NCBI GenBank assembly: GCA_037576195.1
Contig: CM075102.1
Span: 43,830,745-43,894,744 of the forward strand
Reading direction: 5' to 3'
Source: Phytoseiulus persimilis
Taxonomy: Eukaryota; Arthropoda; Arachnida; Mesostigmata; Phytoseiidae
Length of the DNA: 64,000 nucleotides
Made by a program: the position numbers and the translations under genes
Notes under the pieces: generated by a model
What the model saw: the letters and a program-made list of their open reading frames with translations, nothing else
Databases searched by the model: none
Told to the model about the DNA's origin: nothing
Shown here: piece after piece, positions 1 through 11,039 of the stretch
Position numbering within the stretch: position 1 is the stretch's first letter
How the letters are laid out: each line of letters starts with the position of its first letter

Positions 1-78
1 GCGGCCGAGTGCGTGCTCTCGCTCGTCAAATTCAGCTAGCGGAGTGACTGATGAATAAGACCACCACAATTTTCGCAG

Positions 79-1409
79 ACCCCCGACCGGCCTACCGTTG
101 AAAGTGGCGACGAGCAGCGCGGGTCTGTCCGCAGGACTCGGCCATGTGGCGGCATCGTCCGCGTTGCTGGGCGCAACCGCGCCGCTTTCTGCAGCCCTGT
201 TCCCTCCACCTTTGCAGTTCTACTGCGAGGCTTGCAACATTGCCGTGGCCAACCAGCAACAAATGACCGCCCACCTCTCCAGTCCAGTGTAAGTAATTCA
301 CCACTTCGAGAGAATCAGATACCTGTTCGGAGGAATGGGAGCGCACGGAGCTCGAGATAGCTCCATGGAGGATTCTGAGCATTCGCCCCGACCCATCAAT
401 GAGCTTATCGATGAGAACCCCTGAGTGAGTTTGAGAATCGTGCCGGGAGCTCCCGCGGAAGGTCGTCCCGGGGTCTGGGTAGAAGTTCCTAACTTGCGAG
501 GTTTCGCGAAAATTCTTTCGAGGCTAGTATCATTTATACGTTCAACAGTCAGACGTCAAGAGAAGAATCGGGGCCCTCCCGGAGAGCATTTTGACGACCA
601 AAATTGTCGATGAATTCCCGTATCTCTGACTCCTAGTCTTCTCCAACCCGACTTCAGACCTCGTGCGGCTGCGCTCGGGAACTCGTAGAGCTCTCCCTTG
701 AGGATACCGTGAAATATTTCCTCCAGAAGAAGCAGAAGAACAATCTGAGGGGATGTAAAAGCGAGCCCCGAGAAAACAGCTGATCGCTCTCCTTCTCGAT
801 ATGAGACTCAAAGATCAGCAGAATGCAAATTCCCACGGAGCCTCAAATCGAAGGGTTACGGGTGAGGAGGGCGCAGAGGGTCGAGATTAGCCCCGCCGAT
901 ACAGTTGCCAAGGCAGCAACTTCTGCCTTTCTCTTCGGAGTGAAGTCCCGAGCTCTTCCTGGGAATTAATTGATGGTGCAGCTCAGATTTTGCGACGGGA
1001 ACCACTTTGTTGATAGGAACTAGTCCAACTCTGTACAGCACGGGGAGTCCTTTCGTCTCACCGTCGATCGAACTGATGGTTTCCTCAAACGTAGTTCCGT
1101 TAAGAGCTACCGACGACCTGAAGCCTCGTACAGTAACCCTGCTCCATGAAAAGTCGCTCATCTCTTCACAGCCATTGTCTTTTGATCCTTAGGCACAAGG
1201 CGCGCATGAACGACGCTGCGCTTCTCGCTCCTCTCTTGGCAGCTGCAGCGGCCGCCTGTCGTCCGCCGACTGCAGATGGAGGCATCATGCTATCGCTCCA
1301 TCCAGGCGGTCCACACACACCCCTGATGTTCAACCCGCTCAACCCTCAGTACCTCCACGCGACGATGACGGCAGCTGCCGCCCCGTGCGGATCGCTACCC
1401 GAACTATAA
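79..1409 (+). CDS. U1/matrin-type C2H2 zinc-finger protein, last two coding exons (5' part outside window)
   Basis: Two exons join in phase: 79-288 (acceptor tttcgcag, donor gtaagt) and 1193-1409 (acceptor gatccttag, stop TAA at 1407-1409). The join splits a Val codon and completes one zinc finger of the form C-x2-C-x12-H-x5-H, starting FYCEACNIAV and ending SSPVHKAR, so the second His is supplied by the downstream exon. This spacing is that of U1-like/matrin-type fingers, which mostly bind double-stranded or structured RNA, sometimes DNA, in the nucleus; ZNF385-like proteins are one candidate family. The finger is followed by an alanine run and a Pro/His/Leu-rich tail ending SLPEL. The start and any other fingers lie upstream. 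The protein is certain to be zinc-finger class; the exact orthologue is not. Confidence 0.8.
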
Positions 1410-4400
1410 GAGTCATCTACAAGGTGAGAACAATGCCCCGTGCAACCGGGTGCCGGCCCCGCAACACTGGCGGTTGTCCGGGAGATCCCCTCCTCCTGCT
1501 AACCTTAACTGGATAGCGCGAAAGTTTCGTCGCTCCACGCCCGAGCTCTGCCTTTTTGTCTTTGGAAGCTCACCTGGAGTTCACCGAACTCTTTTCACCG
1601 GTTTCCCTTTCTGAAATTGGAATTGACTACCGCCTGAAAAGCTCACCCGCCACGAACTCGAAAACTCGTTCAACGGAATTATTGTGCGGAGGCTTCACCA
1701 GCTTGTCCGGCTCTCGGCAAGCTGAGTCGGATAAACGACTTCTGAATCTCTGAACCGCTACATCGATCGACCGATGGACACTCCGGACATCCCTCCGGTC
1801 CGGGAGGGAATTAACTCACGCGTCTTGCCGCCGGGTCGCTTCGTTCCCCTCCGACTGTAGAGAGACCGATGCAGAGAACCCGCCCGGAGAGCGCGACGCA
1901 GTTTCGTGCTCCGAGGTTGATCAGTCAAAACATTCCCGAAACGGGTAATCTAGCCTCGCTCGCTCTCCATTTCGAGAGAGTTCCTGGCAATTTGAATGAT
2001 TCGAACTGATTCCCGCGTAGGTCGTTCAAAAGACTCGCTCATTTGCTCTCTCGGCAACCATGTATTGACGCAGTTCCCGATGAATTCGGTGAGCTCGATC
2101 GCCGATTCTGCCGATCCGCTAGCTCTTTGCGAGCCGAGTTCACTCATGGACTATTCGGTCGGAATGATCACAGATTCAGTAGATCTCTTGCAATGGAGCC
2201 GGGAACACAAAACGGAGTAGCTGTTCGTCGATGATTGGCTCCGGAGGTACGGGATCCTCTCGGCGGGAGCGGTTCCCTCCGATATTCCCATAGCGCTGGG
2301 CTCGATTCCCGGGTCCGAAGAACAAGGCCCTCATAATGTGTTTACATAGTATACCGTTGGGATATTGATATAATCTCATCCGATCGCCAAGAAGGGCCTG
2401 TGTGTCCGCAAAGCCGCCATCCACGTTCGGGGCTTAAGAGATATTGTTGGCGATCGTTTGCTCATATTTTTAACCCCTTGTCACTTTGCAGGGCGACGAT
2501 CGCGGATTCGTAGCTAAATTCGTGAAGCCAGCAACCAAGGTATCAGAAGCTATCCGCGAGACGAGCTTGTGGGAGGTAGGAGAGTAGGAGGAAATCCTGA
2601 TTCAAGTCGCTAATCTCGGAAGGCTCATCCCGTCCGCGGGGATCCTGGAAGAGCAGCGGTAACATCAGCAGCCGAGCCCGAACATCAAACGGATTCGAGC
2701 TAGGAGATGGAACAGATCACGAAGAGCAACGGCGACGAGGAGGAACATCACTGGACACGCGTCGAGGTCACAGCCCTGGGCACCCGGCCGAAGGCCAAAT
2801 CCGGGGATCGAATAGCCGACCGACCAACCAACCGACAGATTGAATTGACCACCGAAGCTTCAGTCATCAACTTGTGCTGGCTGTGTACTGTTGTTGATTG
2901 CTGTCGACTGCTCTCCGCAACAGGGGGACTTTTTGACGTTAACTATCCGCTGTTGGTTATCTGTTGCTGCTCAGCATAACTATGGAATGGATACGAAGGT
3001 TGCCGACCTGATACAAAGCCTGACATTGTCAAACTTGCCGCGACAAGAAAGCCCGTGTCCAGAGAGTTTGACCCGCACGAGAGGGCACGTTCGACGTTGA
3101 AGCGAATTCTTAGGATTGCCTCGCCCTCCCAAAATTGTAGCTGCCATCCTAATGAGCTACCGTGGGGCTGAAAAGCCCCGAGCCCACTGGTCCGTGCCGG
3201 GGCCGGAACGAATCAATGCGTGATTGTGTTCGGTACAGCCGACAACAGAAAGAAGAGAGGGACTACACGAAAAACAGAGCAGTTTAGGTAAACGCGGATA
3301 CAGCATGTGCAATTTCCAACTTTTCGAACAAACAGAGAACAAATGGTCTTTCGGAGCCGTCTGCTGTTCATGTAGTAGGCCCCCACTCCCGCCCTCCCCC
3401 CAACTTGAGGTTTCGCTGCGGTCTGCCGAGCCGAAATCCTCCAGCCCAATCGATCGATCTATATCACATACCTTTCCGTTGTATTTGCCGCGTGTGATCT
3501 GTTGCTAGGATTTTAGCTTTATATGAGGAATCTCTTCTGGCAGCGTTGGCGACGAGCCACCTCCGATTCCAGGAACACCATAACTCATGGAGTCTGAGAA
3601 CGGAATCAGATCAGCGGTTTATCCCGAAGCTGGGATTTCAAATTTGGAGCCTGTGCCAGAGTTTCCCTTTCCGATTTCCGTGAGTGGAGGGACTCACACC
3701 TCAACCACACGGACTTGACCTCAGTCGCTGAAGAATCTGAGAGAAAACTCCACTCGCGGAATCCTGGTGTGCGCTCCTCGGTTTCTTGTTACCGTGCTGG
3801 AATTTCCGACGCTGTCAAAGGTTCTGAGTTGGTTCACCTTTGTTTGTGATACAGTGAAGGGATCGAGAAAAATCTGTGAGCCCGCTTGTGAGAAACTCGA
3901 GTCGACGCTCGCTTAAGCAATGTTTTATTGATGGATGGATGGATAGAGAATAGGGCCCATGTTCCCAACGATCCCCGTTCCTCCTTGTCTGTTGAACTTC
4001 GTAGCGTTTGTTAATTTTATACTGTGATAGACCCGCATTGTCACGTTCATTCGGAAAATGCGTCTGTCTCCTCGGCTCATGGAGCTACCCGGACGTGAAC
4101 AACAGCAAACGACAACGACAGCCTTGTTGAGTTCGAGAGAAAAAAACTATCATTATTGTTAGCGACTTGCTGCGCCAGATCGTTGGAAAGTTGATTTTGA
4201 GCGGCGAATCAAAGAAACTATCTAAATAGAGGAAGCACTATCGTATGGTTTCTTAGGGCAACACTCGGGGCCTGAACATAAGTTAGGACACATAGCCCCG
4301 ATTGGGTGAATTTCAACCGACCCAGAGGGCTGCAGCTCCATTCTCTGAGTCGAAAAAGGTCTTCCGTATGATTCGTCCGTCTTCTGTCGGAGAGTGGCAA

Positions 4401-7400
4401 GGACGGGCCGGAATGAGATCTTATGGTTGTATATCTTCCGCGAGCGCGTTGGAAACTTTTTGCTCGACCGACATCAGAGAATCGTTTCCAGCTTCCCCGA
4501 GAATCAAAGCCGGGACGGAGTTGAGCCCTCGTAGGGGTCGTGTTTATGTCAGATCCAGACGAAAGAGGAGTGACTTTTGTCCAAAATGTCCGCGACATGA
4601 ACGAACGAAGGCTCGTTGGCCTCCCCCAACTCCATGTTGCAAATCCTCCACCCCTGAGTCTTCATTGGTCAACCATGATGATGAGGTCAACGTGAATATT
4701 CACCATATACACGATCACAACTTTGCTCGATTTATTCAGAACTTGGATCGAAAGTTTTTTCAAGATCTCGAGCACGGGTCGTCGAAGTAAGCTGCAGACG
4801 TAGCGTCGATGGGCGGCCCGCGCTGTGAGCGGGCACCCAATGAACTAAAGTTCCCAAAGAAAAAGTTTACGTTTGTCCCAAGGATATCACTCCAATTGTT
4901 TATCTCGGGGTCCGATTCCACAATCCTAAAGATTCGATGAGCAGCTGGAGCCTGAATATGGAGAACGAGACAGTTTTCGAGTCGGATCGCTCTCAGAACT
5001 CGGTCCTTTCTGCCATCCGAGCTCTCTTGTGATCGGATGGGAACATCTTGGAGGATTATTTTAGTAAAGCTGCCGGGTTTGAGAGAGTGGGAAAACCGTT
5101 CAGAGGGTTCAAATCAGGCGGAAGGGTGCTCCAACCAATGAGCAGCTCCCCGCGCTGACATCAGAACCGACGATGTATCGAGGAGATTTCGTGAACCCAA
5201 TTATTCACCGACGATTCGCAAGGTTCACGGAGAGCCGTTTTTCCATTTCATGCCGCACCGAGCACATGGTGGACCGAACAAAAATCGAGTCGTCGGCGTG
5301 GTATTGCTGTCCGGCGTCCTAGAACAAATATTACTCTTGCGGCAATCTCAACTTGACGCACTGGAATGTGAATCAAATGTTTCGACGACCTCAGTTATCA
5401 GTACGAACTTTGGTCCGTACTTAGTAATTTGTAAAATATTTGGGGCCTCAGTCGAGGCTTCTACAGTCGCTGTTTGGGGTTGAAGCAGTGATGGTATCAG
5501 TCGGACTCATGGCAGCGACCTTGGTCCTCAGTTATTTGAATGCTCCAATATTCGAGAGTGAGAACTTCTTTGATCGAAGACGAGCATGAGTGAATGCGTG
5601 GCTGGAGTGTTCGTTTGCATTTAAAGTGCGCGGTGGTCACGATTCTGCTCGGCCCGGGCACCGTTCATAACGTCCACTAGTTAGTTATACATACTCCATA
5701 GTCAGAGTCAGACTCGAACACGATGAAAATGACGGGGGAAGATCAGCGGATATATTGGAGAGATTCTCCAGAACAGAAGAAATTCAGTCAAACACAAAAC
5801 TGAGCTGTTTCTGACATTCGAAGTAGCACCGCGGAGTCGCCCCCGAAAATATTGGACTGGATCATGGAATCGCTGGAAATTCCGACGAGAGTCGGTTTGA
5901 GTGGGGAACTCACTTTGGAGTTCATGGCGTTGGAGTTCCTCAAGAGAACCGACAATGCAGGTTCTCGCTCGGAAAATGCAACTACAACTCAGTTGATCAT
6001 CAGATAAATATTAAGACAGGAATTCTCGGGAGTCCCGGGTTCCCAGACTCACATTCTCCTACCGAGGAAGCTAGAGACTTCAATCGGATCATCGAAGTTC
6101 AAATCGATCGCCATCGAGCCGCTGCGGGAGTGGAAATTCTCCTGAAGATTTAAACAGAGCTTGATCCGAGTCTGCGAAAATTACAAACAAAGTGGTTGTG
6201 CATAGAATAATACCTACTAGACATGATCAAAACCGACAAAACTGTACATGATCTTATCGTTTCAACATCATCAAGAAGATATGAGGTTGGATTTAAGTAA
6301 TCAAGTCAGCTGCGTGTCAGAAGTGCAGCGCTGGGAATACAGGCTGTGGGAGGAACTCTGTGTAAGCGAGAAGTGGGAGTTCCTTCCACAAGCCGCAGAG
6401 GATCAAAAATCTTTATGATGAACGGAATTGATATCAAACACGGGGATTGATTTTACGGGTGACGGAAGAGGTCGATTCGGAATGTTAAGGTTGGAAACAC
6501 TTCTCGCGAAGCGAAGGAACGAATTCACTAATCTCCTCAAGGTTACGTCATGTCCACAAGAACAGGAGGTTTTCTTAATCAAAGTGTTTTCCATTCTGAG
6601 TCTAATATCGTCTTTGTGCGCGTACAGAGTTCGTTGGCTCCTTGTTCGATGATGGCAACCGACGAGACTCAGAAATGCTGTCTTCTCAAATTGGCTCATC
6701 GTGGAAGGCGAGGTATGGCCCTCGAAGAAACGATATCGATGTACAATTGGATCGTCTGTCGAAGATACTATTCCCAAGAGAAGAGTCGAAATCGACAGAG
6801 GGAAGTTTGCGTTTGTTAGAAGGAACCACAACGCAATCACCATAAAATACTTGAGTTCAGCGTAGAACTCGAACTTTCTACACTAGGTGTTTCACTATGG
6901 TCAAAGGTGGAAGATGATTCACATAACAGGAAGCATCCTGGCGTAATACAAAGACGAACCGAAGGTTGCGGCTCGTTGACCAGCTCGAGCCTTGAGCCAG
7001 ATGGACAACAGGCTGGAATCGAGTTCTGATATTATATATGATCGAAAGAGAATGATGATAATCTTCCCATTATTGTACACATACAGCCGATCGATGGACA
7101 TGGAAGTTTGGATGAACGATGAGGAAATTCAGGGCTGATGAGCTCAAGTCGAATATAAAGAGAATACTCCCAAATAAAATGAAACTTTGCGTTTTCTCCG
7201 GAAAAAATAAGGATTGTGTTTTTCTTCCATGGCACTATCGATGAATCGCCAGAGCCCCGCTCGATCCGTTCTTAGGCTCTCTCGAGTCGCGGTCATAACG
7301 GGACGTCGATGTGTTCAGGCTTGTTCAGTGGATCGGATCCTTTCAGAGCTGGATCTGAAAAGTCATTATGCGATGCGATGAGCTAGCGGAATGGTTCTGA

Positions 7401-7888
7401 CGCATCCCAGCAATCTTCGTTTTTGTTTCTGCCTACCCCGCGAATCATGTGACGTGGCTCGCTCGAGCGCTCCTGTCAACTACTGTGAGCCCCTTCGAGT
7501 CCGAATAAAGATATATGCGACGGAATCCTCTCCGTCGTTCTAGACTAAGAAATACTTCCCCCTAGAAATACTGCTACGAGTGCAGCTATCGAATCAGGAA
7601 ACCGCCTCTGACATGAATTCGAGCTCCTTTGACATGTCTCTTGTGAAGTTCAGCTTTCTTTTGGAGGTCATTCAGACGCAGAGGCAGAGCCGATTCTCAC
7701 TCTCTGCGGACTCCATGCTTGATTCATGGAGTCTCGTGATTCATTGACGATTCCTTCCGCCTCAAAACCAGTTCATTTTGCAAGTCTCAAGTCGATATGA
7801 TGGTAGTGATGTGGTGCTACTCGAATACAGTTCCAATACCTTCTTGCCGCTGATGCAAAATGCGATGCCGAGACCTTGATGCAGTAGA
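1410..7888. other. Stretch with no supported gene
   Basis: I see no recognisable gene. There are several short open frames on both strands, among them one of 162 codons at 4302-4790 (+) and one of 146 codons at 6403-6843 (-). A short GATG run lies near 3935. The first few hundred bases are presumably the 3' UTR and downstream region of the zinc-finger gene. Confidence 0.5.
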
Positions 7889-7890
7889 TA

Positions 7891-8785
7891 TTAAGTGCGT
7901 GCAAAAGTTCTGAGTGCTAAACTTTGACAGCCGATAACTCCGCTCCCAGAAGTCGCAGAGAGACTGAAAAAGCGCGGAATTCTGATTCAACAAACGGCCT
8001 GCCAACACCGACGGTTTTACTGAAAGGGTCGAAAATCGGAAAATCGCAATTTTTCGATTCCGGGGGAACTAAAATCATGACCCCTTGTTTTCTTTTCGGA
8101 ATCATAAAGTTCGTCGAAAGTGAAGCTGTTCCAAAGAAAAAAAATGAGCGATTCGGCCGCTGCCAAGCGGAGATATCGGCCTCGGAAGTTCCGATTTTTA
8201 GCCCTCTCGATCAATGATGAGTGAATCGGAAAAATATGGGCCTTCTCAAAAAATGCTCCCTCTTCACCCAAAGACATGCGGCATCTCATGGCCGGGCTCA
8301 AAGCTTCGAAAACATGTCATCCGATCCAATTTTTGACTCTCAACCCATAGCTTCGAATAACGAGCTGGAATCACAAACTTCAGTTCCACCGGCACAATTT
8401 TCCCTGGAAACTCTTGGATAGCCTGAAATTGGATCATATGAAATGTTTTTGAGACCTTGAACCCGGCCCTGAGATACGATATGCAGTATCCCAGAACTGG
8501 CTCGTTTTTCAGTCGAGAGAGAGCATTTTCGGAGGGGGCCCATATTTTTCCGACTCACTCAACATGGATCGAGAGGGCTGAAACTCGAAACTTCCGAGGC
8601 TGATATCCCAACTTGGCAGCGGCCGAATCGCTTGAGCCTTTCTTGAAACAGCTCAATTTTCGACGAACTTCACGATTCGCGCTAAATTCCGCGTATCTTG
8701 AACATTTCTTAATCTTTCTGCGACTTCTAGGAGCGAAGTTATGAGCTGTCAAAGTTTAGCGCTCGGCTATTTTGCACTCACTCAA
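7891..8785. mobile_element. Foldback MITE with mariner-like termini
   Basis: The left end reads TTAAGTGCGTGCAAAAGTTC. The reverse complement of the right end reads TTGAGTGAGTGCAAAATAGC. Both then run into closely matching sequence containing CTAAACTTTGACAGC, and TA flanks each side (7889-7890 and 8786-8787). Nearly the whole element is an imperfect inverted repeat: the left arm down to about 8335 matches the reverse complement of the right arm from about 8425, with a short unmatched centre. There is no transposase frame. TA target duplications and TIRs containing GTGCAAAAG are known of Tc1/mariner elements, so this is inferred to be a non-autonomous derivative mobilised by a mariner transposase elsewhere. 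Its transcript would form a hairpin of about 400 bp. Confidence 0.75.
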
Positions 8786-8787
8786 TA

Positions 8788-9980
8788 CTTCGTGTAATCA
8801 GAGTCTCATAGCTCGCGGAATGTCGGTCATACACTTCCCTTCGAATCGAAGGCAAAATGTCTCGGTGATTCAAGCCCCGTTAGCAAGGAAGCTGAGGAAA
8901 TACGCAAGGACTCGTTGTTCGATCGGCCCATTAAGATACATTAGATGTCCGGATAGGAATAGTTTTTGTCTGGATTTCCTGGCTCTGGAATCGAGAAGAA
9001 GACATCCGGCTTGAGCAGAATGTTCGTACACGATATCAATCCGGTGAAGAGGAACCCTGGGAAATACTAGGACTGCACGGAGATCCAGATCGGGAAGGAA
9101 TGGAGAAGTGCTCTTGCATCTGGCGCTTGATGAGTCGACCAGGCGAAGATGGCCAGTCAATCTGGAGTTCTCCACGCTATCACAGCCAATAAGCGTAGAA
9201 TGAAAATAGGGACCATGGGCTGTGTCCATGAGCAGGATAGCACAAAATGAACGGGAATGGAATGGGAAACGGCGAGCAGGCTCCTGGCTTTCGAGAAGCA
9301 GTGTCGCGATTCCACTGGAAAAAAAATTCAAGACAGCCGCAGTGTTCCGAAAGCTCAGCGCAATCCGTGGTTTCCGTCGATTGCCATTGCATCCCCAGTG
9401 GATACCGCCGTGCTATCCCGCGAGAGTACGCTGCAGTATCGCGAGAGGCACCGTTGCGAACGGAGGAGCCTAGAAAACTCCTTCCTCATCGACGGAACGG
9501 TCGGGTCTTGGCGGGATGGAATTTCTGTTCCGTTCCGCCCATCTGTACCGTCAAGCTACCCTAAAGACGAATGAGTAGCCCTCAAGCATCGATATTCGCA
9601 ACGCTGATTAAGCCTCACGGAGTTTCAAGCGAAGCACAGAATATCCTGAGGATCCATGTGGCGTCTCAGCCAGAAGTTAGTTTAACAGGAAACGCATGGG
9701 GAGGAGTTGAATTACCGATGGTATCCTCATCTTACCTTCGGTAGCGTAGCGAGCCTCCATGATGCCCGCGGCGGATTCGATGCCTCCCCCTCTCTTCTTT
9801 CGGGGTCCGAATAGATGAATGCGCTTGATGCTCAGTGATTCTATTCTTAGATGGGTGGCCTATGTCCTTCCTTCTAAGCCGCCTACATTAGGCAATTTGT
9901 TCCACGTCGATCCGATCAATACCGGAGGAGTCAGTCGAGGACAAACAAACGAACAAACAGACTCTGGATTTCCGAATTAT
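8788..9980. other. Stretch with no supported gene
   Basis: Three overlapping plus-strand frames and one minus frame are open between about 8870 and 9570, but none has a recognisable domain, signal peptide or splice structure. I see nothing else here. Confidence 0.4.
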
Positions 9981-9984
9981 GTAG

Positions 9985-10140
9985 ATGATGGTGGTTCCGA
10001 GACCGATATGACCATACGTTTTCTGGAGAATGGAGGTGATTCGGGGATCGATTCGACGACGATGAATGTCCGCGAAAGCCTAGGAGACCGACCACGAGAC
10101 TCTATGGACCACTCTGAGTTCCGAAGGCTTGAAATCATCC
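9985..10140 (-). repeat. Degenerate copies of the ~45-bp dispersed minisatellite (reverse orientation)
   Basis: The sequence beginning GGTTCCGAGACCGATATGAC near 9990 matches the unit of the large 32.0-33.5 kb array, in the same orientation as that array. Two to three diverged units are visible, then the similarity fades. Orientation is opposite to the array that starts at about 10360. Confidence 0.6.
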
Positions 10141-10312
10141 ATGCCCTCCGCCCCCCTCTCTACGCCAAAGCTCAAAGCAGCTGTTGTGTCGACTGTCAGA
10201 TTGAGGATAGTGCTGTCATCCGAGAACGCCTTCTTCGTGTTTAACGCAATCGGCGAGTCCACATGCGGTAATCCAGGCTTTGAGCATACTTGAGCACCCC
10301 TCCGAAATCACC

Positions 10313-10360
10313 CCCTTCCCTCCCCTTCCCTCCCCTTCCCTCCCCTTCCCTCCCCTTCCA
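10313..10360. repeat. 10-bp C/T-rich tandem repeat
   Basis: The decamer TCCCCTTCCC is repeated about four and a half times without a visible mismatch. It sits between two oppositely oriented stretches of the ~45-bp minisatellite family. Confidence 0.9.
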
Positions 10361-11000
10361 GAACCCGGAAAGTATGGTCAGATCGACCGCGGACCAAACT
10401 CCATAAGCACCCAAAAGTGTTGTCAGATCGACCAAAGAACGACCTTCATGAATCCCCAGAAGAAAGCCAACATCCACTCCAAAATGGCTCCCTAGAACCC
10501 GCAAAGTATTGGCGGATCGACGCCGGAACCACCTCCATGTAGCCCAAAAAATATGGCCAGATCCACAACGAAATCGCCCCCAGAGCCCCGAAAGTATTGT
10601 CAGATGTACCCCGGTATCCCCTGGATTCACCCTCAAAAGAATGGTCAGATCGAACTCGGAAACACCTCCTTCAACCTCCGAAAGTATGGTCTGATCCAAT
10701 CCAATCCAAAATTGTCACCCTAGACCCCGGAATGTGTCGCCAGATCCGGTCCGGAATCGCTTCCCAGACCACGAAAAGTATGGTCAGTTTGACCCCAGGA
10801 TAACCTACATATCCCGTCAAGAGAATGATCAGATCGACTCCGTAACCACCCCCATGAACCTGAAGAAGAATGGTTGGATCGACCCGGGCATCACCTCCAT
10901 ATACCCTTGGAAGTTCAGCCACATCGGTTCCAGAAATTATGATGAGATCGACCCCGTGATCGGGCCCGCATTTTTCGCGCTCGAGCACGGGGCGAACCCT
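10360..11000 (+). repeat. Diverged tandem array of ~45-bp minisatellite (AAGTATGGTCAGATCGACC units)
   Basis: About fourteen units are visible, each built round a core close to AAGTATGGTCAGATCGACC followed by CCGGAATCACCTCC. The units are heavily substituted relative to each other, so this is an old array. The reverse complement of the core (GGTCnATCTGACCATACTTT) is the core of the 32.0-33.5 kb array, so both belong to one family. The open frames that cross it are a by-product of the period and are not taken as genes. Confidence 0.75.
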
Positions 11001-11039
11001 TGGTCGACGCCCGGTGCCCTGAATCAGCCGCTTCCCTGA

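Noticed and set aside
4302..4790. 162-codon plus-strand frame with CPKC and an acidic tail
   Set aside because: No recognisable domain, no signal peptide or promoter, and an almost equally long frame is open antisense. Likely chance.
6403..6843. 146-codon minus-strand frame with a hydrophobic start (MVIALWFLLTNANFPLSIST)
   Set aside because: The start could be a signal peptide, but three plus-strand frames overlap it, there is no promoter and the mature part has no motif.
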